Of a DNA stretch of 42,231 nucleotides, positions 27,101 to 33,137 are shown one piece after another. The first letter of the stretch is position 1, and each line of letters begins with the position of its first letter. The notes beneath the pieces were generated by a model. The model did no database searches and had not been told where the DNA came from. It was given only the letters and a program-made list of their open reading frames with translations. The translations under genes were made by a program, and so were the position numbers. Origin of the DNA: Corynebacterium sp. NML130628 (GTDB lineage Bacteria > Actinomycetota > Actinomycetes > Mycobacteriales > Mycobacteriaceae); the NCBI RefSeq assembly GCF_001875665.1, contig NZ_MLAL01000013.1, positions 1-42,231 of the forward strand, given 5' to 3'.

Positions 27101-28559
27101 CCGACAGGTCGCCGTTGAACTCCGGGGTCACCTTGGTACCAGGGGCAGCAGGCTTGTCGGTCGCATTGTAGTCAGCTGTGATCGATACCGGAGTGTACGG
27201 CATGATTGCGTAGTTGACGCTGTACAGCGAGTTAACGCCCTTGCCGTAACGTGGCTTGTCCTGGTCCTCAACACGTGAAGTGACCGTGTTGTTCCTGCCC
27301 GGAACGGCCGATGGACGGAAGTTACCACCGGCGTTGAACTCTTGGAAGACCGGGGTGTGGAAACCGGTGTAGCCGTTCTGGACCACACCATCTCTGTTCT
27401 CAACCCACACGAACAGGTGATCCTTGTTGAGAGAATCCTCGTTGGTTTGATTGGCATCAGTGAGCTCGCCAAAACGCAGCGAATAGTTGCCATCTGGATC
27501 GGTCTTACCGTAGACAGTCTTGAGAATGTACTCGGGATTGTCCTCGAGCATCTTCTTGGTGGCCTCAGCCAGCTTGTTCGGGTCGTCTTTAAACTTGTCG
27601 TGCAGAGCTGCGTTCGCAGCAGCACCGTCCTTGGTCAGGGTAGATGCGTACACGGTGTAGCCATCCGCGGCTAGGTCGACACCGTTTTTCGACGGACCGG
27701 TAGCAACGATACCCTTATCCGGACCGCCGGTCTCAAGCCATACGCGACCAGACAAAACGTTCGACTCGTCAAGCTGGGTCCGAGGCAAGCTGATAGGCCC
27801 CTTTGGATCCTCGATCAGCTTGTCGCCCTTAGCTGCCATCCAGCTGGTCTCGTGGTTCGGCGGAACTTCCTGGTAGAACGCCGCCATCAGCTGAATGTTG
27901 CCATCAGCGGCGACAAAGGAACCAAGCGGGCCTTCGACCACGCCGTTGAAAGAGCCTGGAACGAAACCGTTGGCCTGGCGGAACATGACCATCTTGTTGC
28001 CACGATCATTGGTGAACGGCTCAACCCAGATACGGTGCTTCTGATCGGTACGTGCAGCCCAAGTGTGCTCCACTCCCAACTTGTCTGTCCAGGTAATACC
28101 CTTGTCGCCAGTGCCGAATGCGAACGTGCCCCGACCACCGTTACCGCCGACAACATCAGGTAGTGTGTGGGTCTCTGCCTTAAAGATTGGCGAGTACGAG
28201 CCATCCTTATCCTGGAACTGGGCGTAAACCGTTACGCCGTCCAGTGGAATATTTCCGTTATCGATAGTCGATCCCGGGTTACCCTTCGGACCGGTCGCAT
28301 ACACGTGACCGGAAATCAAGCCCTCACCAACACCGTGAGCATCAGTCAGGTTGGCGGCCTTCGTGACACGCCCACTAGCGATCATGTCTGCATCAATCAC
28401 GCCGTTCTCATCAACAGCCGGAGTGCCGGGAGTTTGATCTGCAACAGCCGCAGCCTCCTGAGCAAACGCTACCGGCTGTGCAAGCGGCGCTACCAAAGCA
28501 AACGACAACGCGGCCGCAGCAATCGAGGTGCCTCGGCGCGCCTTATATGAGTTTCGCAT
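24123..28559 (-). CDS. S2: large YPDG-repeat surface protein with two-helix, cysteine-bracketed C-terminal module
   Basis: S2 has about 1478 residues from ATG 28559 (MRNSYKARRGTSIAAAALSF), chosen because AAGGAATTTCT lies directly upstream; the longer frame to 28586 places that site inside the gene. The signal peptide is nearly identical to that of S1. The N-terminal ~530 residues resemble S1 and S4 (DGVTVYAQFQDKDGSYSPIF). Five Rib/YPDG-type units follow, each with EITVT.P and VPV.VTYPDGS.D motifs. Two also carry calcium-type linkers (KLDTDGDGKPD..., DDDGDGIPDEKEKEDGTNP). Units 1-2 and 3-4 are a tandem duplication. Then come a Pro/Lys linker, one pre-anchor domain (WKFTPKDATVTGQAPTMEQL to DPNGDADGDGVNNGDEIT) and the two-Cys, two-helix module. 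No sortase motif is present. Repeat number is likely to vary between strains. Confidence 0.82.
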   Translation of the reverse strand: MRNSYKARRGTSIAAAALSFALVAPLAQPVAFAQEAAAVADQTPGTPAVDENGVIDADMIASGRVTKAANLTDAHGVGEGLISGHVYATGPKGNPGSTIDNGNIPLDGVTVYAQFQDKDGSYSPIFKAETHTLPDVVGGNGGRGTFAFGTGDKGITWTDKLGVEHTWAARTDQKHRIWVEPFTNDRGNKMVMFRQANGFVPGSFNGVVEGPLGSFVAADGNIQLMAAFYQEVPPNHETSWMAAKGDKLIEDPKGPISLPRTQLDESNVLSGRVWLETGGPDKGIVATGPSKNGVDLAADGYTVYASTLTKDGAAANAALHDKFKDDPNKLAEATKKMLEDNPEYILKTVYGKTDPDGNYSLRFGELTDANQTNEDSLNKDHLFVWVENRDGVVQNGYTGFHTPVFQEFNAGGNFRPSAVPGRNNTVTSRVEDQDKPRYGKGVNSLYSVNYAIMPYTPVSITADYNATDKPAAPGTKVTPEFNGDLSALPSKVEWRDQKGNKLKECELDQSKGIKAQVKACTFDIPEDAKKGDYYNVVLVSGGNDVSAWTVLVTKDADEYTPAYEGKLVVPGEETKSKPTFTKAGEDAEGKPTEEKVDTPEGSKFEIPKDFKAPEGYEVKIDEPTGEITVTFPDKSKLGKDTVEEFDVPVTVTYPDGSTDKTDANFKLDTDGDGKPDTEDTDDDGDGIPDEKEKEDGTNPKVPNQNLDFTPEYKDGSGKPGSDVKIGAPTFTDKDGKDTKVPEGTKFTPGENVPGGVTIDENTGEITVTIPEGANPGDKITVPVVVTYPDGTKDNVDVTVTVTEKANGVYEPAYEGKLVVPGKETKSSPTFTDKEGKDAKAPEGSKFAIPDDFKVPGYEFKIDENTGEITVTFPDKSKLNKDTVEEFDVPVTVTYPDGSTDTTDANFKLDTDGDGKPDSKDDDDDGDGIPDEKEKEDGTNPKAPNQNLDYEPGYEDGSGKPGSDVKIGAPTFTDKDGKDTKVPEGTKFTPGENVPDGVKVDENTGEITVTIPEGANPGDKITVPVEVTYPDGSKDNVDVTVTVTDKDNGAYEPEYKDGSGKPGTDVTVDKPVFKDGKGKETTPPEGTTFEKGEGAPKNVTVNEDGSITVKVPEDAKPGSKITVPVEVTYPDGSKDNVDVTVTVEPKGADPADPSVKPEKPTDPSHGNDLSSLTPGYDKTVVQPGDTKTATPAFTDKGGKKVTDLNGINTKNPKSEGATDWKFTPKDATVTGQAPTMEQLAKQFNDKYGKKGSEGRAKLTIDQFKKDFDQVANPVVTFKVVQGETDKDGQAQFVLVGRDGKTILDPNGDADGDGVNNGDEITNGWNPFDPNENGFDAGRCAASAVGFGLPLIALLPLGLASQIQIPVLSDVAAQVDAQLKAVNTRIQQQAGVFNPEMARQAEQINAQLRTVGADLGMVAAGIVLIAAGILAGTVIYDNCKPGGPSSSVKDLELKGSSGKSWKLSSKKDNAAPAAPAKPKK
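24171..24590 (-). repeat. 420-bp segment nearly identical to 18994-19413
   Basis: This is the S2 copy of the shared 3' block encoding the C-terminal module. It has the same length and frame as the S1 copy, with only scattered substitutions. It runs from the pre-anchor DPFDPNENGF region to the KLSS segment near the end of the protein. Confidence 0.85.
25432..26154 (-). repeat. 723-bp tandem duplication, copy 1 (within S2)
   Basis: Landmarks such as GTGACGGTCACATCGACG (25438 and 26161) and TTGGTGTCCTTACCGTCC (25621 and 26344) recur at exactly 723 bp, i.e. 241 codons. The repeated block encodes one long calcium-linker unit plus one short YPDG unit, so the reading frame is kept. Boundaries are approximate because neighbouring units are themselves related. 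Confidence 0.85.
26155..26877 (-). repeat. 723-bp tandem duplication, copy 2 (within S2)
   Basis: This is the second copy of the in-frame block. It differs by substitutions and a small indel in the EGKLVVPG..TKS.PTF part (the first-translated unit carries an extra AGEDAEGKPTEEKV segment). The copies are old enough to have diverged at the protein level but recent enough to align at DNA level. Confidence 0.8.
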
Positions 28560-28857
28560 AGAAATTCCTTCCATTGATGCAAGCAAATTGACTTTCAGTT
28601 CAGCAACTAAAAGCCTTTCACCGGAAATTGTATCAACCGATAAAGACCGTAGGTTCCGTACAGCAAATTTCTAATATTCCTGGTCATAGACTTACAAACG
28701 CCATTTTCCCACCACCGCGCAGACCAATAAGAGGCGATAGAAACGTTTTGGTACATATAGGCATCCCCCCCCCCGCCAAAACGGCCACTACCCCACATCA
28801 CGCACTAAAGAACATCTGTATCTTTCGCTCGCCCAATGAGGCCCATTTCACGCAATC
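28560..28857 (-). promoter_or_regulatory. Upstream region of S2
   Basis: No gene is seen in this gap of about 300 bp. A good -10-like TACAAT (reverse complement of 28627-28632), preceded by TTGA, lies about 70 bp before the ATG at 28559, with AAGGAATT as the ribosome site. A run of ten C residues near 28768-28777 is conspicuous and could vary in length. The far end abuts the S3 terminator. Confidence 0.4.
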
Positions 28858-28906
28858 AAAAAGCGGTTGCCCGTCACACAACAAGTGACAGGCAACCGCT
28901 TTAAAA
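28858..28906 (-). terminator. Strong terminator hairpin after S3
   Basis: AAAGCGGTTGCCCGTCAC (28860-28877) pairs with GTGACAGGCAACCGCTTT (28885-28902) over 18 bp with one mismatch. On the minus strand the stem is followed by TTTTTG, and A/T runs on both sides make it potentially bidirectional. It is well preserved although S3 itself is broken. Confidence 0.8.
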
Positions 28907-28936
28907 ATTCTTAGCCGATTATTAGTCAGATATTAT

Positions 28937-28976
28937 GAACTACGGCCCCTACACGGGGGTGCAGAGGCCGTGGTTC
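28937..28976 (-). repeat. Stop-proximal hairpin after S3
   Basis: GAACTACGGCC (28937-28947) pairs with GGCCGTGGTTC (28966-28976), 11 bp with one G-T position, plus an inner CCCC/GGGG pair. It is placed a few bases after the S3 stop, like the hairpins after S1 and S2. Confidence 0.5.
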
Positions 28977-28982
28977 AGCAAG

Positions 28983-30905
28983 TTACTTCTTCGGAGTTGC
29001 CTCTTTGGAAGGTTTCGCTGGCTGGCTCTCATCATTTGAAGAGGCCTTCAGCTTCTTGCCAGACGAGCCTTTAATCTCCAAGTCTTCGACCGAGGAGAGT
29101 GGCCCGTTAGGGTTGCAGTTGCTGTAGACGAGCGTTCCGGCCAGGACGCCTGCGGCGATCAGCGCGATCGCTGCGGCAACCATACCCAGGTCAGCGCCTA
29201 CCTTGCCCAGCTGGTCGTTGATGCGCTCAGCTTGGAGTGCCAGCTGCGGGTCAAACACGCCAATCTGCTGTTGGATTCGAGTGTTCACGTCCTTCAACTG
29301 GGTATTGATCTGTGCCGCAAGGTCGCTGAGCACTCGGATCTGTACTTGTGTTGCCAGGCCCAGCGGCAGCAGCGCAATCAGCGGCAGACCGAAGCACATT
29401 ACGGAGGCAATGCACTTGTTCTGATCAATGCCGACCTTCGCCTGCGCTTCGAGACCAGCACCATCCTTGGCAAAGATGTCGTGACCCGGCAGCAGTTGGA
29501 CGTCAGACGGCACCTTCACATTCCAGTTGCCGTTCACGTCGGTCTTCGTCTTGACAGCCTTGTTGCCCGGGAGGGTGACAATGATGTCTTCACTCGGACG
29601 GTCGCCCTTGCCCTTGATCTCCGTGTCACCTGGGTTGACTGGGAAGATCTCAGGCTTGGTGGTGTCCTTGACCGTGACTGTTGTGGAGTGCCCGGCCTTG
29701 TCCGTCACGGTGATCTTGTCGCCGTGGTTGAGCTGAACATCGCCCGGAACGTTGACAGACCAGTTGCCGTTCGCATCGATGTCGGTCTCAATCGGCTTCT
29801 CGACGCCTGGGCTGGTAACGGTAATCTTCGAGTTCTTACGGTCGTCCGTACCGGAGATCGCCGTATCGCCAGGCTTGACTGGGTTCACCATCGGCGCCTC
29901 GGTGTCGGGCACGTCGTCGCCGTTGGCCGGGTTGGAACCGCCCTTGATCTCGTCCTCGTTGGAAATACCGTCCCCGTCGAAGTCACCCTTCGGGTTGAGT
30001 AGGGACTTGCCATCCTTGCCAACCAACTCGAAGTCGGCGTCCGCAGCATTCGCCGAACCATCGTTGTATTCGAAGTTCACGCCTAACGTCGGGCGCACAT
30101 ATGGGGTGAAAAGCTCCTTGAACTTCGCCCAGCTGCTGTTGATCTTCGGCAGCTCAGCAGTGATCCGCTCGCCGACCTTCTCATAGCTCGGAGCTTGCGC
30201 CGTCACGACGCCACTGTCCTTGCCAGTCTCGAAGGTCTAGTCGTCGGCACCCTCAGAAGGCGTGCCCACAGCTTTCTTCACAGGGACGCCAGTCTGGCCC
30301 TCGAACGGATCAACCGTTTCAACCTTGCCAGCCTCAACGTTCCTGCGATCACCGTAATTCGGGGTGTACTTCGCAGCATCCTTGCGCGGATCCACGATCG
30401 TCACGTTGATCTCACCGACCGGTTCGTCGCCACCGTTAGTGACAACAACCTGGGCAGCCTTCGAGTCAGTGCCCTCCGGCACCGTCACCATGATGGTGCC
30501 GTCCTGCTGCGGGGTACCAGTAGTTGTCCCAGTCTTCGGATCGTACTCCACGCCCTCCGGCAGCCCATCAACCTTAACCTTGCCATCAGTCGGAATGTTG
30601 GTGACCTTCACCTCAACAGGCGTGATCTCCTTACCAACCACACCCGACTGATCAGCAATCTTGTCAATCGTCGACGGTGCCGAATTCGGATCCTTCGGAT
30701 CCGTCCCAGCGTTCTTCTTGTCCTTGTCGGAGATGCCGTCGCCGTCGGAGTCACGCTGAACGATGATCACCTTCTTGCCCTCGACGTCCTCCTTGCCTTG
30801 AGCAGCGATGGCGACCTTGATTTCAACTTCACGCTTTTCCTCATCCTTGCCCCCAGTCGCCCAGCTTGTCCGGGGTTCCGGTGACCTTGCCAGTTTCGCA
30901 GCGTT
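28983..30905 (-). pseudogene. S3: broken paralogue of S1/S2 (truncated, frameshift, amber codon)
   Basis: The 3' part is well preserved. It has the pre-anchor domain with LVGKDGKSLLNPKGDFDGDG, two Ig-like units (APMVNPVKPGDTAISGTDDR and a sibling), and the C-terminal module with Cys, helix, amphipathic segment, helix and Cys 99 residues apart. Three defects are visible. A TAG at 30239-30237 replaces the Trp of the conserved DWKFET-type motif (S3 reads ADD-stop-TFETG). Upstream, the frame of ETGKVTGTPDKLGDW joins GKDEEKREVEIKV only after a shift at the five-C run 30850-30854. All N-terminal sequence, including the signal peptide, is missing beyond about 30905. A GTG at 30206 could in principle start a 407-residue product, but it would not be secreted. 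It may serve as a donor for recombination with S1/S2. Confidence 0.82.
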
Positions 30906-30935
30906 GCGGTTCAGACTATGAAACCGACCTAATCA

Positions 30936-30954
30936 TCACAGCTTGAAGCTGTGA
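30936..30954. repeat. Perfect palindrome between S3 and ptuB
   Basis: TCACAGCTT-G-AAGCTGTGA is a 9-bp perfect inverted repeat with a 1-nt centre, in the 73-bp gap between the S3 remnant and the ptuB stop. There is no T-run beside it on the minus strand, so it is not a textbook terminator. It may be an operator, a recombination scar or a weak RNA hairpin. Confidence 0.5.
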
Positions 30955-30978
30955 CCCTTTACGGGCAGTACTCTCGAA

Positions 30979-31791
30979 CTATCGCGTTTTTAAAGTGTCC
31001 ACGCAGAAGCTGTAGTAAACAGATGGATACTCCACTGAATCTTGTTCCAACTTCCTCAGTCGACCTTCTACGAATTTTCGTCGTAGTTGCACCAAACTGG
31101 CGCCACGGTGTTTCTTCGACTGTTTTTCGACAGTAGCACGCCTCTTCACAAGTTCGGCGTACAGCCCCGCCCGCTGCCGTTTCAACAACTTCGAGTTGAG
31201 ATTCAGCACGTCGTCGAGGACTTCTTGTGCCTGCGGAAGATCCTCCTCGCTGGATAGAAAAACCGGATTCGGATGCACAGTGCCATCCCGGTCAACGACA
31301 ACGAGGCTTCCCAGTTCGGGGGATTTTGAATCTGCAGGGCGGGCTGTGTTTGGGTTTTGCATCCACCTACAAATATCCGTGTTGGCCTTGCTTGTGTCGC
31401 AGTGCTCGCCTACTGCTCCTGCAATCTTAGTTTGGCCTGAACATACCGCGAGCATGTTCGAAAGCTTCAATGGTGCCTTAGCCAAGTCAGCACACCCCGC
31501 GGCCTGGACACATGCGGCGGAGCCAGACACGTTGCTCTGTGGATGGAAGTGCTCAATCTTATTCGCAGGCGGACGCCGCTCATCAGCTTGTTCTTTCTTT
31601 GAGCTTCGCTGCTTGTTGTTAATTTGGCGTTCGCAGTACGCACAGCGTTTCCCCTGCCTCTCCAGAAGGTAGGCGCGAAGCTCATCCTTGTAAGATAAGG
31701 TGGCAAAATCCTCACCATCACGTATCGAATCCTGCAACAGCCTTCGAAGGCGGCGTTCTTCCTGGCTGTCCTGAGAACGATGTACGAACAC
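30979..31791 (-). CDS. ptuB: PtuB-like HNH endonuclease (Septu defence system)
   Basis: The 270-residue protein starts at GTG 31791 with a GGAGCGGGGA ribosome site. It has the layout of the TIGR02646/PtuB HNH family: RCAYCERQIN (Cys 50 and 53), then NKIEHFHPQS (about 78-85, with the catalytic His/Asp-like EHF core), then LSNMLAVCSG (Asn 112, Cys 117) and a helical C-terminus. In Septu systems PtuB is the nuclease that works with the ATPase PtuA, and such pairs protect against phage. The gene follows ptuA after a 12-bp gap on the same strand. No reverse transcriptase gene is nearby, so this is a stand-alone Septu, not the PtuAB effector of a retron. The family call is from motif recognition. 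Confidence 0.82.
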   Translation of the reverse strand: MFVHRSQDSQEERRLRRLLQDSIRDGEDFATLSYKDELRAYLLERQGKRCAYCERQINNKQRSSKKEQADERRPPANKIEHFHPQSNVSGSAACVQAAGCADLAKAPLKLSNMLAVCSGQTKIAGAVGEHCDTSKANTDICRWMQNPNTARPADSKSPELGSLVVVDRDGTVHPNPVFLSSEEDLPQAQEVLDDVLNLNSKLLKRQRAGLYAELVKRRATVEKQSKKHRGASLVQLRRKFVEGRLRKLEQDSVEYPSVYYSFCVDTLKTR

Positions 31792-31803
31792 TATCCCCGC
31801 TCC

Positions 31804-33111
31804 CTAGTCATCATCCTCAAGAAACAGGTACGCATCCGCTTCCAAGAGCTCGGGAACGAGGTCTGAACTACCGAGCAACTCTTCGATCCGCTGGCGCAGC
31901 TCGCGAGCTTCCGCACTGTTACCTTTGCCTGCGTGCACGAGCGCCATGTACTCGTTCAGCATCCGGCGATTCGCGGTGTCTGGCGTGGGGTCCACCCCCT
32001 GAATGTGCTCAATCACCTTCTCGATGTCGAGTCCCTGCGCATGCTCAGGGGTATGCGCCTTATTGTCTTTAAGAGCACGGACTGATGCCGTTTCTGCATT
32101 CGCAATCACCATTGGACTGTGCGTCGTCACGATGAACTGTACAGCGGGGAAGGTCTCCAGGAGCGTCGGCAAAATTTTCTTTTGCCACGATGGGTGCAAG
32201 TGCATGTCCACTTCATCAATGAGCACGATGCCAGGAGTGTGGTGCCGAAGCGCTTCACCCGACAGGTGCGGGTTCAGTCGCCCCATGCGAGAGGCGATAT
32301 CAAGAGCGAGACCCGCACAAATCTTCGTGCCCGTGGCCATCAAGGAAAGCGGCAACGTCCCATGCTGCTCGTGTGTGAGCACCACAGACTTCGCCTTTCG
32401 ATCCCACCGCGCATTTCCCCACCCTGTTGGCTCAAGGATACTGTTGCACGAGTCGAAGATAGACTGCAGCTGCTGCGCGTCGGCATTCGTTTCAAGCGAC
32501 TCGTCCGCGCTGAGCGCGTCGAGGCGCTGCGCGTCCAAATACTCAATGTAGGACGAAAGCTGGTTCAAATCTGAACGCGGGTCCAGCACATTGTCGTAGG
32601 CCGATAGGCGGGAGGTAGGCACTGAAGCTTTCCGTGGAATCTCCTTGACCAGCCGTTCAACGCCGTACACGGCAAGCAGCGGAGCGGTTTTCGCACTTGA
32701 ATCCTCGATGAGCTCATCTTTCAACAACTCACAATACTTCCGGAACTCGGAATTCGCTCCCACCGTTTTCCGCCTCGGTCCATTGAGTGAGCGGAAAACG
32801 TCAAATCGGTCGTCTCCGCACACTACAGCCGCTTTAACAGACACCGGGTAGTGGGGTTCTACCTGCGATACCCGGTTACTATTCCCGAGCTGAGGTGCTA
32901 GGCGTGCATCATCGCGTTTAATTCCAACTGCCTGATAACCGAAAACCCCAACGGGTACCGAAAGGATGACTTTCAAGGCATCCAGCACAGCCGTTTTTCC
33001 AGCGCCGTTCACACCGGTAAGAACGGTCAAGCGCTCGTGAAAGTCGAGCGAGAACCGTTCGTAATTACGGAAGTTCTCCAGCTCTAGGGTTTCAAACCGC
33101 CACTCAGACAT
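31804..33111 (-). CDS. ptuA: PtuA-like AAA/ABC-type ATPase (Septu defence system)
   Basis: The protein has 435 residues from ATG 33111 (MSEWRFETLELENFRNYERF). It is a RecF/SMC-like ATPase: Walker A GVNGAGKT (about 33-40), a long helical insertion, a degenerate signature SLMATGTKICAGLALD, Walker B IVLIDEVDMHLHPSWQK (from about 295) and an H-loop TTHSPMVI (His about 331). An acidic C-terminus ends FLEDDD. This OLD-like ATPase followed by a PtuB-type HNH gene is the Septu arrangement. The upstream frame to 33138 was rejected because 33111 gives the conserved start and has TATAGT 7 nt before it. It lies just after the S4 stop, with its own promoter in the 26-bp gap. Confidence 0.8.
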   Translation of the reverse strand: MSEWRFETLELENFRNYERFSLDFHERLTVLTGVNGAGKTAVLDALKVILSVPVGVFGYQAVGIKRDDARLAPQLGNSNRVSQVEPHYPVSVKAAVVCGDDRFDVFRSLNGPRRKTVGANSEFRKYCELLKDELIEDSSAKTAPLLAVYGVERLVKEIPRKASVPTSRLSAYDNVLDPRSDLNQLSSYIEYLDAQRLDALSADESLETNADAQQLQSIFDSCNSILEPTGWGNARWDRKAKSVVLTHEQHGTLPLSLMATGTKICAGLALDIASRMGRLNPHLSGEALRHHTPGIVLIDEVDMHLHPSWQKKILPTLLETFPAVQFIVTTHSPMVIANAETASVRALKDNKAHTPEHAQGLDIEKVIEHIQGVDPTPDTANRRMLNEYMALVHAGKGNSAEARELRQRIEELLGSSDLVPELLEADAYLFLEDDD

Positions 33112-33137
33112 GCGTTTTACTATACCGGACCCAGTCA
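33112..33137 (-). promoter_or_regulatory. Leaderless ptuA promoter
   Basis: The reverse complement of 33119-33124 is TATAGT, a near-consensus -10, exactly 7 nt before the ptuA ATG. There is no ribosome site in between. This predicts that ptuA is transcribed separately from S4 as a leaderless message. Confidence 0.5.

Noticed and set aside
24102..27278. A plus-strand open frame of about 1050 codons opposite S2
   Set aside because: Same artefact: it mirrors the S2 repeats, has no ribosome site, and its product has no domain.
28983..30206. S3 3' part as an independent 407-residue gene
   Set aside because: The frame continues upstream through a single TAG at a conserved Trp, and the putative GTG start has no signal peptide or clear ribosome site.
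30979..33137. Retron of the Ec78 type (which also uses PtuAB)
   Set aside because: No reverse transcriptase gene or msr/msd-like region is seen on either side of ptuAB.
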